From NCBI GenBank assembly GCA_964449135.1, contig CAYUXZ010000004.1:1-64000 (forward strand): a DNA stretch of 64,000 nt. The letters run 5' to 3'. Made by a program: the position numbers and the translations under genes. Positions within the stretch are counted from its first letter, which is position 1; every line of letters starts with the position of its first letter. Shown here one piece after another: positions 41,919 through 52,945 of this stretch. The notes under the pieces are model-generated. The model saw only the letters and a list, made by a program, of their open reading frames with translations. It was not told the origin of the DNA and ran no database searches. The stretch is from SZAS-103 sp964449135. Lineage in GTDB: Bacteria > Pseudomonadota > Gammaproteobacteria > Xanthomonadales > Xanthomonadaceae.

Positions 41919-42830
41919 ATGATCAAGCAGCGCACGCTGAAAAATGTGATCCGCGCCACGGGCGTGGGCATCCACTCAGGCGAAAAGGTCTTCATGACCT
42001 TGCGTCCGGCCGCACCGGACACCGGCATCATCTTCCGTCGCGTGGATTTCGCCGATCCGATCGAGATCCATGCGCGCGCCGAGCACGTCGGCGACACCAG
42101 CCTCTCCACCACGCTGACACGCGGCGATGTCCGCATCATGACCGTCGAGCACCTGCTCTCGGCGATGGCGGGCCTGGGCATCGACAACGCCTACGTGGAT
42201 CTTTCGGCGCCCGAAGTGCCGATCATGGACGGATCGGCGGGTCCTTATGTATTCCTGATCCAGTCCGCCGGCATCGAGGAGCAGAACGCCGCCAAGCGTT
42301 TCGTCCGCATCAAGAAGCCGGTGCGCGTCGAGGACGGCGACAAGTGGGCGCGCTTCGAACCGTTCGATGGCTTCAAGGTCGGCTTCACGATCAGCTTCAA
42401 CCATCCGATCTTCACCCGCTCGACCTCGTCCGCAGAGGTGGATTTCTCGACGACCTCCTTCGTCAAGGAAGTCAGCCGCGCGCGCACCTTCGGTTTCATG
42501 AAGGACATCGAGATGCTGCGCGACCGTAAGCTGGTCCTCGGCGGTAGCATGGACAACGCGATCGTGCTCGACGATTACCGGATCCTCAACGAGGACGGAC
42601 TGCGTTACGAGGACGAGTTCGTCAAGCACAAGATCCTCGACGCGATCGGCGACCTCTACCTGCTCGGCCACAGCCTGATCGGCGCGTTCTACGGCCACAA
42701 GTCGGGCCACCAGCTCAACAACCAGTTGCTGCGCACGTTGCTCGCCGACCGCACGGCTTGGGAAGAAGTCACCTTCAGCGATCCGGAACAGGCGCCGATT
42801 TCCTACGCGCATCCGGCCCAGGCCGTTTGA
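41919..42830 (+). CDS. lpxC: UDP-3-O-acyl-N-acetylglucosamine deacetylase
   Basis: LpxC is the committed zinc deacetylase of lipid A synthesis. The 303-residue product begins MIKQRTLKNVIRATGVGIHSG and has the zinc ligands in MTVEHLLSAM and KHKILDAIGD plus the catalytic HKSGHQLNN region. The ATG at 41919 has GGAGAA nine bases upstream; the longer frame starts inside the promoter and is rejected. As in other gammaproteobacteria it closes the dcw cluster. Confidence 0.97.
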   Translation: MIKQRTLKNVIRATGVGIHSGEKVFMTLRPAAPDTGIIFRRVDFADPIEIHARAEHVGDTSLSTTLTRGDVRIMTVEHLLSAMAGLGIDNAYVDLSAPEVPIMDGSAGPYVFLIQSAGIEEQNAAKRFVRIKKPVRVEDGDKWARFEPFDGFKVGFTISFNHPIFTRSTSSAEVDFSTTSFVKEVSRARTFGFMKDIEMLRDRKLVLGGSMDNAIVLDDYRILNEDGLRYEDEFVKHKILDAIGDLYLLGHSLIGAFYGHKSGHQLNNQLLRTLLADRTAWEEVTFSDPEQAPISYAHPAQAV

Positions 42831-42847
42831 CCCAGTTCGCGGTTTAA

Positions 42848-42886
42848 CGAATTCGTTACATAAGTAACGGATTCGATTGGCCTTTT
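42848..42886 (+). terminator. Hairpin after lpxC
   Basis: CGAAT-T-CGTTAC (42848-42859) pairs with GTAACG-G-ATTCG (42864-42875), one mismatch, loop ATAA, followed by ATTGGCCTTTT. It lies 17 bases after the lpxC stop and should end its transcript before the convergent dciA gene. Confidence 0.6.
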
Positions 42887-42985
42887 GCACTTCCTCGTGT
42901 CCGTTCCTGGGTGTAGTATCCGTTCCCCCACGTCCTGCCTGGAATACGGCGGACAGGGATAGCGGACGTCCTCGCGTTCGCGCGG

Positions 42986-43465
42986 TCAGGACAGGGAGGC
43001 CAGCCGCAGGAGTTGGGCCCGCAATTCGGGGTCCGCCACGGACTCGGCCGTACGCCGCAAAGCATCGCGGGTGGCTTGGGACAGGGGTTTCGGGGCTGCC
43101 AGGTCCGGTCCGGACGGAAGCGGCGGCACCACTTTGATGATGAGCGCGTCGGTTTGCAGGCCGGCTTCGGCCGCAGCGTCCAGCAGGGCGTCTGTGTATT
43201 GCCGCAACTTGCTGCCCCAGACCGGCGCGTCCACCAGATACACCAATTTGCCGGAACCCGCGTTGGCCAATCGGCAATGCGGATGCAATGAATCCGGCAG
43301 GCAACGACGCAGCCGCTCGTCCAGCGCCGCCAGCCATTGCGCGCGCTCGATGAGTCGGTCGAGCCCGGCCTCTCCCACCGCTTCCAGCGCGGGACGCGGC
43401 GCGGAGCCCGCCTTGGCTGTGCCCTGAGAACGAACGTCGGACGGTTTGCGCATGAATGTCATCAT
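42986..43465 (-). CDS. dciA: DUF721 protein, DciA-like helicase loader
   Basis: DUF721/DciA proteins load the replicative helicase DnaB in bacteria that lack DnaC. The 159-residue product (from ATG 43465) has a basic N-terminal linker and a compact KH-like core (HCRLANAGSGKLVYLVDAP, VWGSKLRQYTDALL), the usual DUF721 features. Starts at 43465, 43462 or 43453 are possible; 43465 has AGGA about 12 bases upstream. It sits between lpxC and the M23 peptidase and secA genes, a conserved Xanthomonadaceae order, on the opposite strand to its neighbours. Confidence 0.75.
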   Translation of the reverse strand: MMTFMRKPSDVRSQGTAKAGSAPRPALEAVGEAGLDRLIERAQWLAALDERLRRCLPDSLHPHCRLANAGSGKLVYLVDAPVWGSKLRQYTDALLDAAAEAGLQTDALIIKVVPPLPSGPDLAAPKPLSQATRDALRRTAESVADPELRAQLLRLASLS

Positions 43466-44369
43466 CGTAGCGAAATTCCTGAAGGCGCCGAAGCGGTTTT
43501 GCGTGCATGACGACCGCAAGCTGTTCATCGGCGCGACCGCCGTGCTGGCGATCCTGATCCTGAGCGGATTCGGCTTCGGTTATTTCGCCCGCAGCGGCGT
43601 TGCGACCCTCGACGAGCGCGCGCTGCGCGCCGAGAACGTCCGCCTGCAATCGCAGGGATCGGAAATCCGCGCGGCATCGCAACGCGAGATCAACGCGATG
43701 GCGGTCAAGCTCGGCGAGCTGCAGGCCCAGACCAACCGCCTGAACGCGCTCGGCGAACGCTTGGTACGGATGGGCAAGATCGCCGATGGCGAATTCAACT
43801 TTTCTGCGCAACCAGGCACGGGCGGCGGCGGCGAGCCGACCACGCCGGTCGGCGCCGGCGAGCTGACCCAGCAGATGCAGGGCCTGGGCAAGATACTGAC
43901 CCACTCTGGCGACCAGTTGCAGGTGCTCGAATCGCTGCTGCTCAACCAGGACCTCGACCGCAGCCAGACGCCGTCCTCGATGCCGCTGGCGAACACCTAT
44001 GTCTCCGCGCCATTCGGCAACCGCCTCGACCCGATCACCGGCGGCCACGAATTCCACAAGGGCCTGGATCTCAACGGCGAATACGGCGATCCGATCCATT
44101 CGGCCGCCGACGGCATCGTGATCCGTGCCGACTACGACGGCGGCGGCTACGGCAACGTGGTGGACATCGACCACGGCAACGGTTACGTCACCCGCTACGG
44201 GCACTGCTCGAAGCTGCTGGTGAAGGCCGGCGATCTCGTGCACGCCGGCGAGGTGATCGCGAAGGTGGGTTCGACCGGCCATTCGACCGGCGCGCACCTG
44301 CATTTCGAGGTTTGGATCAATGGCCAGCCGGTCAATCCGAAGCCGTACCTGAGCAAGATCGGGCATTAA
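43452..44369 (+). CDS. M23-family (LytM-type) envelope peptidase
   Basis: The 305-residue protein has a short cytoplasmic tail, one transmembrane helix (about 23-47), a coiled coil (about 55-105), a Gly-rich linker and a C-terminal M23 domain. The zinc motifs are present: GGHEFHKGLDL (HxxxD) and GAHLHFEVWINGQPVNP (HxH). It probably cuts or regulates peptidoglycan in the periplasm. The ATG at 43452 overlaps one candidate dciA start on the other strand (CATG), and no clear ribosome site is seen. secA follows. Confidence 0.88.
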   Translation: MNVIIVAKFLKAPKRFCVHDDRKLFIGATAVLAILILSGFGFGYFARSGVATLDERALRAENVRLQSQGSEIRAASQREINAMAVKLGELQAQTNRLNALGERLVRMGKIADGEFNFSAQPGTGGGGEPTTPVGAGELTQQMQGLGKILTHSGDQLQVLESLLLNQDLDRSQTPSSMPLANTYVSAPFGNRLDPITGGHEFHKGLDLNGEYGDPIHSAADGIVIRADYDGGGYGNVVDIDHGNGYVTRYGHCSKLLVKAGDLVHAGEVIAKVGSTGHSTGAHLHFEVWINGQPVNPKPYLSKIGH

Positions 44370-44428
44370 AGCTACCCGCGGCCTGCGCTTGATACGCATC
44401 CGGCCGACCCCACGTTAGAATATGCAGC

Positions 44429-44456
44429 CGGGCCGCCGCGTGCGGCCCGCCGCGTT
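44429..44456 (+). terminator. GC hairpin between the M23 gene and secA
   Basis: CGGGCCGC (44429-44436) pairs with GCGGCCCG (44442-44449) around CGCGT, followed by CCGCGTTTTGG. A TAGAAT hexamer (44416-44421) just upstream could be a -10 box, which would place the hairpin in the secA leader as an attenuator; otherwise it terminates the M23 transcript. Confidence 0.4.
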
Positions 44457-44516
44457 TTGGCGTTGCGCGTTCGCGCGTCGTCGAGGCCATCACCGAATCC
44501 ATCACCCCGGATCCCC

Positions 44517-47267
<2,751 letters not shown>

Positions 47268-47291
47268 GCACCGCGTCCCGATCCGGTTCGC

Positions 47292-48242
47292 ATGAAGAAA
47301 TCCGCGCCGGTATACGTAGTCGCTGGCGTGATCGAAGACGCGCGCGGCCGCATCCTGCTCGCGCGGCGCACCGCGGGCCGCGACCTCGCCGGCCTGTGGG
47401 AATTCCCGGGAGGGAAGGTCGATCCCGGCGAAACGCCGGAACAGGCACTCGCGCGCGAGCTGCACGAGGAACTGGGCATCCGCGTCGAACGCAGCGAACC
47501 GCTGGTCGCGGTGCCGCAGATCTACCACGACAAGCGCATCGTGCTCGATGTGCGCCGCATCCTGGCCTGGAGCGGCAACGCGATCGGACGCGAGCGCCAG
47601 GCACTGGCTTGGGCGCCGCCGGGCAAGCTCGCGACCTATCCGATGCCGTCCGCGGATCGACCCGTGGTGGCGGTGCTGCTCCAGCCGGATCGTTACCTGA
47701 TCACGCCCGAACCCGATCCGCAGCGCGCGAAGGCATTTCTGGGCCGGCTCGAACAGGCCTTGCAGTCCGGCGTGCGTCGCGTGCAACTGCGCAGCCGCGC
47801 GCTTGCGCCGGAAGCCCTGCGCGCACTCACGGAATCGGCGTGGATCCGCTGCAAGGCCGCGGGCGCGGAATTGCTGGTCAACGGCGATATCGAGCTAGCC
47901 CGCGCGCTCGGCGTCGGCGTGCACCTGCGTGCGACGCAGCTGCTGTCGCTGAGGGAGCGGCCGCTGCCATCGCGGCAGCTGGTCGCGGCGTCCTGCCACG
48001 ATGCCGACGAATTGCGACATGCGGAAGCGATCGGGGCGGATTTCGTCGTGCTCGGCACGGTGGCTGCGACGCCGAGCCATCCCGATCACGAACCGCTGGG
48101 CTGGAACGGATTTTTGCGTCTTCGCGAGCAGGTCTCGCTGCCGATCTACGCGCTCGGCGGGATGCGCGCGGGCGACGTCGAAACTGCGCGCGCACACGGC
48201 GCGCAGGGCATCGCGGCGATACGCGGACTCTGGGGCAATTGA
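47292..48242 (+). CDS. Nudix hydrolase (MutT-type) fused to a ThiE/TenI-like domain
   Basis: The 316-residue protein has an N-terminal Nudix domain with a complete box, GGKVDPGETPEQALARELHEEL (about residues 39-60), of the MutT type that removes oxidised dGTP. The C-terminal half (about 135-316) is a thiamine-phosphate-synthase-like TIM barrel (VQLRSRALA, ELLVNGDIELARALGVGVHL, GADFVVLGTV, YALGGM) lacking several ThiE substrate residues. This fusion is known in gammaproteobacteria next to secA. The role of the second domain is unclear. Confidence 0.88.
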   Translation: MKKSAPVYVVAGVIEDARGRILLARRTAGRDLAGLWEFPGGKVDPGETPEQALARELHEELGIRVERSEPLVAVPQIYHDKRIVLDVRRILAWSGNAIGRERQALAWAPPGKLATYPMPSADRPVVAVLLQPDRYLITPEPDPQRAKAFLGRLEQALQSGVRRVQLRSRALAPEALRALTESAWIRCKAAGAELLVNGDIELARALGVGVHLRATQLLSLRERPLPSRQLVAASCHDADELRHAEAIGADFVVLGTVAATPSHPDHEPLGWNGFLRLREQVSLPIYALGGMRAGDVETARAHGAQGIAAIRGLWGN

Positions 48243-48312
48243 TTTTCCGGATCGCGTTCGCCACGAACAACAGGCCCGGCACATTTCGTCTTGAACGCCG
48301 CGGTGAGCCGAC

Positions 48313-48930
48313 TCAAGCCGTTTCCCGGGCAAGTCTCGTGTACAGGGCATGCAGCGCTTCGACCTGCGGCGCAAGCGCGACAAGGTCGCCGGAGTTCGTG
48401 ATTACGTCGTCGGCGATCGCCAGTCGCGCCTCGCGCGATGCCTGCGCCGCGAGCGTGCGCTCCGCCTGCTCGGGCGTAGCGCCGTCGCGTCCGAGCAAGC
48501 GCCGCATTTGTGCGTCTCGTGGCGCATCCACCACGAGGATCCGCGTCAGCCACGGATACGCGCTGCGACCGCCGCCTTCGGCGAGCAGGGGAATCACCGT
48601 GACCGCATAGGCGCCACTCGCCGCGTCGCAGGCTTCATGCAAGGCGCGGCGTATGCGCGGATGCAGGATCGCCTCGAGGTCGCGGCGCGCGGATGCATCG
48701 TCGAAAATCCGCTGTCGCAGCGCGGCGCGATCGAGCGTTCCATCGTCATGCACCACGCCCGGGCCGAAACGCGCGGCGATCTCGCGCAAAGCGGGCTGCC
48801 CGGGTTCGACCAGCTCGCGCGCGACCACGTCCGCGTCGGCGACGGCGACGCCATGCTCGGCGAACAGGTGGCTGACCTCGGACTTGCCCGAGGCGATTCC
48901 GCCGGTGATCGCGACGACGAAGCGCGCCAT
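48313..48930 (-). CDS. coaE: Dephospho-CoA kinase
   Basis: CoaE catalyses the last step of coenzyme A synthesis. The 205-residue product has the P-loop ITGGIASGKSEVSHLF, DADVVARELVEPGQPAL and LLAEGGGRSAYPWLTRILVVDAP, typical of the family. It starts four bases after the pilD stop codon and is the last gene of the pilB-pilC-pilD-coaE unit. Confidence 0.96.
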   Translation of the reverse strand: MARFVVAITGGIASGKSEVSHLFAEHGVAVADADVVARELVEPGQPALREIAARFGPGVVHDDGTLDRAALRQRIFDDASARRDLEAILHPRIRRALHEACDAASGAYAVTVIPLLAEGGGRSAYPWLTRILVVDAPRDAQMRRLLGRDGATPEQAERTLAAQASREARLAIADDVITNSGDLVALAPQVEALHALYTRLARETA

Positions 48931-48933
48931 CGT

Positions 48934-49806
48934 TCAGGCCACGCGCGCAAACCGCAGCCAGGCCTCGATCAACTGCGGTCCCCACAGCAGTTGCACCCAT
49001 CCGCCGAGCGCGAGGAACGGCCCGAACGGGATCGGCGTCGCGCGGTCGCGGCCGCGCAGCAGCAGCCACGCGCCGCCGATCAACGCGCCGAGCAGCGCCG
49101 CGATGAACACGATCGGCAGCAGGCCGCGAAGGCCGCACCAGGCGCCGAGCGCGGCGAGCAATTTGAAATCGCCGTAACCCATGCCTTCCTTGCCGGTCGT
49201 GAGCTTGAACAGCCAATAGATCGTCCAGAGGCTCAGATATCCGATCGCCGCGCCGAGCACGGCCGCGACCGGATCGACGAAGACGCCGACCGTGCCCAGC
49301 AACAGGCCAAGCCAGAGCAACGGGTAGGTGAGCTGGTCGGGCAGTAGCGTCGTGCGCAGATCGATGCCGGACATGGCGATCAGGAAGGCGCTGAACATCA
49401 GCGCAGCCAGGGCCTGCGCGCCAGGGCCGAAATGCCAGACGCAGGCGGCGAAGGCCAGGCCGGTGAGCAGTTCGACCGCGGGGTATTGCCACGAAATCGG
49501 TGCGCGGCAGTAGCGGCAGCGTCCGCGTAGCACGAGGAAACTCAGCAAAGGGATGTTGTCGAACGCCGAGAGCTGGTGCGCGCAGTGCGGGCAGCGCGAG
49601 CGGTCGATCACCAGCCCGGCGGGAGCGGCCGTTCCATCGTCGGTTTCGGGAAGTTCGAGCAATTCGCGGCTGTCACGCCGCCACTTCCATTCCAGCCGCG
49701 CGGGCAGCCGCAGGATCACCACGTTGAGGAAGCTGCCGATCAGCAGCCCGAACAGGAAGGCGCAGCCGGCCGCGATGGCCGGCTGCTGCAGCATCTCGAT
49801 CAACAC
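48934..49806 (-). CDS. pilD: Prepilin peptidase / N-methyltransferase
   Basis: PilD cleaves and N-methylates type IV prepilins and type II pseudopilins at the inner membrane. The 290-residue polytopic protein has the zinc-binding double C-x2-C (CPHC and CRYC) in the first cytoplasmic loop, the catalytic aspartates in SGIDLRTTLLPD and GYGDFKLLAALGAW, and about eight membrane helices. It lies between pilC (4 bp upstream) and coaE. Confidence 0.96.
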   Translation of the reverse strand: MLIEMLQQPAIAAGCAFLFGLLIGSFLNVVILRLPARLEWKWRRDSRELLELPETDDGTAAPAGLVIDRSRCPHCAHQLSAFDNIPLLSFLVLRGRCRYCRAPISWQYPAVELLTGLAFAACVWHFGPGAQALAALMFSAFLIAMSGIDLRTTLLPDQLTYPLLWLGLLLGTVGVFVDPVAAVLGAAIGYLSLWTIYWLFKLTTGKEGMGYGDFKLLAALGAWCGLRGLLPIVFIAALLGALIGGAWLLLRGRDRATPIPFGPFLALGGWVQLLWGPQLIEAWLRFARVA

Positions 49807-49810
49807 GCGG

Positions 49811-51076
49811 TCAGACGGTGGTGGCGAGCTTGAAGATCGGCAGGTACATGCCGATGACCATGCTGCCGACCAAGGTGCCGATGATCACCATGATCAATGG
49901 CTCTAGCAGGCTCGACAGCGCGTCCACCGCGTTGTTGACCTCCTGCTCGTAGAACTCGGCGACCTTGAACAGCATCGTGTCGAGCGCGCCGGCTTCCTCG
50001 CCGATCGCGACCATCTGCACCACCATGTGCGGGAACAGGTTGACCTGCTTCATCGCCATGTTGAGCTGGAAGCCGACCGCGACGTCCTCCTTGATCTTCG
50101 CGACCGCGTCGGAATAAACCACGCTGCCGGTCGCGCCGCCGACGGTGGTGAGCGCCTCGACCAGCGGCACGCCGGCCTTGAAGGTCAGCGCGAGCGTGCG
50201 CGCGAAGCGCGAGATCGCCGATTCGTGCAGCACCTTGCCGATCACCGGCAGCTTCAACATCGCGCGGTCGATGAAGTGCGCGAAACGCTGGGAGCGCTTG
50301 AACAGGAAGAGGATGCCGAAGATCGAGCCGCCGACGATAAGCAGCGCCATCCACCAGTAGGTCACCATGAACCGCGAGGCCGCGACCAGCAACTTGGTGA
50401 AGGCCGGCAGGTCGGCGCCGAAGTTCTTGAACACTTCCTCGAACTGCGGCACCACGAAAATCAGCAGGATCGCGCTGACCAGGATCGCGACCGCGATCAC
50501 CGCGATCGGGTAGAACAGCGCTTTCTTGATCTTGCCCTTGATGGCCTCGATGCGTTCCTTGTAGGTCGCGATCGTGTCCAGCACGGTGTCGAGCACGCCG
50601 GCGCCTTCGCCGGCCTTGACCAGGTTGCGGTAGAGCTCGTCGAACTGCACCGGGTGCTTGCTGATCGCTTCGTGCAGCGAGGAGCCGCCCTCGATGTCGG
50701 TGCGGATGTCTTCCAGCAGTTTCTTGAACCGCGGGTTCTTGACGCCGCCCGAGATGATCTCGAACGAACTCACCATCGGGATGCCCGACTGCATCATCGT
50801 CGCGAGCTGGCGGCTGAAAATCGCGATCTCGCGCGGGGTGACGCGCGAACCCGACGCGCCGAACAGCGGCTTGCCCTTGGGCTTGACCGTGGTGGGGCTG
50901 ATGCCCTGTGCACGCAGGTCGGCGCGCAGCAGGTTGGCGGTCTTCGCCAACTGCTCGCCCTTGAGCTTCTTGCCGCGCTTGTCGGTGCCGGCCCAGACGA
51001 ACACCTGGAGCGGGTTGGGATCGCGTGGCCCGGGGGCCTGGGTCTGCGCGCGTACGGCGGTCTTGGTGGCGGCCAT
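49811..51076 (-). CDS. pilC: Type IV pilus inner-membrane platform protein PilC
   Basis: The 421-residue GspF/PilC family protein has two repeated cytoplasmic helical domains (first about 80-190, second about 280-390), three membrane helices (about 190-215, 235-260, 390-415) and the motifs FSRQLATMMQSGIPMV and GEEAGALDTML. PilC couples the PilB ATPase to pilin assembly. It is three bases after pilB. Confidence 0.96.
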   Translation of the reverse strand: MAATKTAVRAQTQAPGPRDPNPLQVFVWAGTDKRGKKLKGEQLAKTANLLRADLRAQGISPTTVKPKGKPLFGASGSRVTPREIAIFSRQLATMMQSGIPMVSSFEIISGGVKNPRFKKLLEDIRTDIEGGSSLHEAISKHPVQFDELYRNLVKAGEGAGVLDTVLDTIATYKERIEAIKGKIKKALFYPIAVIAVAILVSAILLIFVVPQFEEVFKNFGADLPAFTKLLVAASRFMVTYWWMALLIVGGSIFGILFLFKRSQRFAHFIDRAMLKLPVIGKVLHESAISRFARTLALTFKAGVPLVEALTTVGGATGSVVYSDAVAKIKEDVAVGFQLNMAMKQVNLFPHMVVQMVAIGEEAGALDTMLFKVAEFYEQEVNNAVDALSSLLEPLIMVIIGTLVGSMVIGMYLPIFKLATTV

Positions 51077-51079
51077 GGC

Positions 51080-52804
51080 TTATTCCTTGGTCACTCGGTT
51101 GATTTCCGCAAGGCTGGTCAGGCCGTTCTTGGCCTTGAGCAGCGCCGACTGGCGCAGGTCGCGGATGCCCTCGCGTTGCGCGGCTTCGGCGATTTCCATC
51201 GCGTTCCCCCCCTGGAGCACGATCTTCTGGATCTCTTCGGTCATCGGCATCACCTGGTAGATGCCGAGGCGCCCCTTGTAGCCGTCGTTGCAGTCGGCGC
51301 AGCCGACCGCCTCGTACAGGTGCAGCCCGCGCTTGATGTCGGCCTCGGTGAAGCCCTCCGCAAGCAGCGCGTGCTCGGGCAGCACCACTTCGCGCTTGCA
51401 GTCGTGCAGGCGGCGCGCGAGGCGCTGTGCGATCACCAGCGTCACCGAGCTGGTGATGTTGTACGGCGCGATGCCCATGTTCATCAGGCGCGCGATCGTC
51501 TGCGGCGCGTCGTTGGTATGCAGCGTCGAAAGCACCATGTGGCCGGTCTGCGCGGCCTTGATCGCGATCTCGGCGGTTTCCAGGTCGCGGATCTCGCCGA
51601 CCATGATGATGTCCGGGTCCTGGCGCAGGAACGCGCGCAGCGCGACCGCGAAGGTCATGCCCTTCTTGACGTTCATCTGCACCTGGTTGACGCCGGTCAG
51701 GCGGATTTCGACCGGGTCCTCGCAGGTGGAGATGTTGCGCTCGTCGGTGTTGAGGATGTTCAGCGCGGTGTACAGCGACACGGTCTTGCCCGAGCCGGTC
51801 GGGCCGGTCACCAGGATCATGCCGTAGGGCTTGTGCATCGAATCGAGGAACAACTGCTTCTGGTCGTCCTCGTAGCCGAGCTTGTCGATGCCGAGCTTGG
51901 CGGCCGCGCTGTCGAGCAGGCGGAGAACCACCTTTTCGCCGAACAGGGTCGGGCAGGTGCTGACGCGGAAGTCCATCTGCCGGGTCTTGGACAGCGCGAG
52001 CTTGATGCGTCCGTCCTGCGGCACGCGGCGCTCGGCGATGTCCATCGAGGACATCACCTTCAGGCGCGCGGAGATGCGCGTGTTGAGCTTGACCGGCACC
52101 TTGGCGACCGAGCGCAGGATGCCGTCCATGCGCAGGCGCACGCGGAAGTCGTTCTCGTAGGGCTCGAAGTGGATGTCCGAGGCGCCGCGCTTGATCGCAT
52201 CCACCAGCACCTTGTTCACGAACTTCACGACCGGCGTGTCGTCCGCCTTGCTCGCGTCGGTGGCGGCGTCCGCCTCGGCGCCGTCTATATCGCCGACCTC
52301 GAGGGATTCCAGCCCCTCGTCGTCGTTCATGCCCTCGGTGAGCGTGTCGCTCGCGCTCAGGGCCATGTCGGTGGTGCGCTTGAGACGCTCCTCGTCGATC
52401 AGGATCGGTTCGACGGTGAGATTGGTCGCGAACTTGATTTCGTCGAGCGCGCGGGTGTTGGTCGGGTCGGAAATGCCGACGAACAGGCGGTTGCCGCGCT
52501 TGAACAGCGGCAGGACATTGTGTTTCTGCACCAATTCTTCGCTGACGAGCTTGGTGGCCGCCTGGCCCAGGTCCATCACCGTCGCGTCGAACAAGGGGAT
52601 GCCGAATTCGGCCGAATTCGCGCCGGCGATCTGCGCCGGCGTGCTCAGGCGCTTCTCGAGCAGGTACTGGTGGACGGGCTTTTTGGCCTTGAGCGCCTCG
52701 TCCATCGCGCTGCGCGCATCCGGTTCCGCGAGCGCACCGTCCAGCACCAAGCGCCGGACGATGCCCGTGATGCCAGCCAGATTGGCGGTGACGGCCGCGT
52801 TCAT
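51080..52804 (-). CDS. pilB: Type IV pilus assembly ATPase PilB
   Basis: PilB powers pilus extension. The 574-residue protein has an N-terminal MshEN-type domain (about 10-150; AGANSAEFGIPLFD; a fold that in relatives binds c-di-GMP), a Walker A GPTGSGKTVSLY, Asp and His boxes, Walker B DPDIIMVGEIRDLETAE, and Cys residues of the zinc region (HDCKRE, GCADC). The start ATG at 52804 has GGGGA close upstream. No pilA gene lies in the interval to pilC, unlike Xanthomonas. Confidence 0.96.
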   Translation of the reverse strand: MNAAVTANLAGITGIVRRLVLDGALAEPDARSAMDEALKAKKPVHQYLLEKRLSTPAQIAGANSAEFGIPLFDATVMDLGQAATKLVSEELVQKHNVLPLFKRGNRLFVGISDPTNTRALDEIKFATNLTVEPILIDEERLKRTTDMALSASDTLTEGMNDDEGLESLEVGDIDGAEADAATDASKADDTPVVKFVNKVLVDAIKRGASDIHFEPYENDFRVRLRMDGILRSVAKVPVKLNTRISARLKVMSSMDIAERRVPQDGRIKLALSKTRQMDFRVSTCPTLFGEKVVLRLLDSAAAKLGIDKLGYEDDQKQLFLDSMHKPYGMILVTGPTGSGKTVSLYTALNILNTDERNISTCEDPVEIRLTGVNQVQMNVKKGMTFAVALRAFLRQDPDIIMVGEIRDLETAEIAIKAAQTGHMVLSTLHTNDAPQTIARLMNMGIAPYNITSSVTLVIAQRLARRLHDCKREVVLPEHALLAEGFTEADIKRGLHLYEAVGCADCNDGYKGRLGIYQVMPMTEEIQKIVLQGGNAMEIAEAAQREGIRDLRQSALLKAKNGLTSLAEINRVTKE

Positions 52805-52945
52805 CCATTCCCCAACGTCCGAACCTGCCGTCGAATCTACCGCAAAACGGCCCGCGGATGTAGCCCGCGGCTGCCGATGGGGTGGAGCGGGGCGACGGCG
52901 GGGGGATGGCTGCGTTAGGCTTAACGGATTGTCAGCGGGGGCCGC

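Noticed and set aside
50027..52918. Long plus-strand ORF (963 codons) opposite pilC and pilB
   Set aside because: It lies antisense to two clear pilus genes, has a His/Arg/Asp/Val-rich composition typical of GC-rich shadow frames, and no recognisable domains.
52805..52945. Possible sigma-54 promoter for pilB (GGGCCGTTTTGC on the minus strand)
   Set aside because: GG and GC are separated by 8 bases rather than the required 10, and flanking consensus bases are missing.
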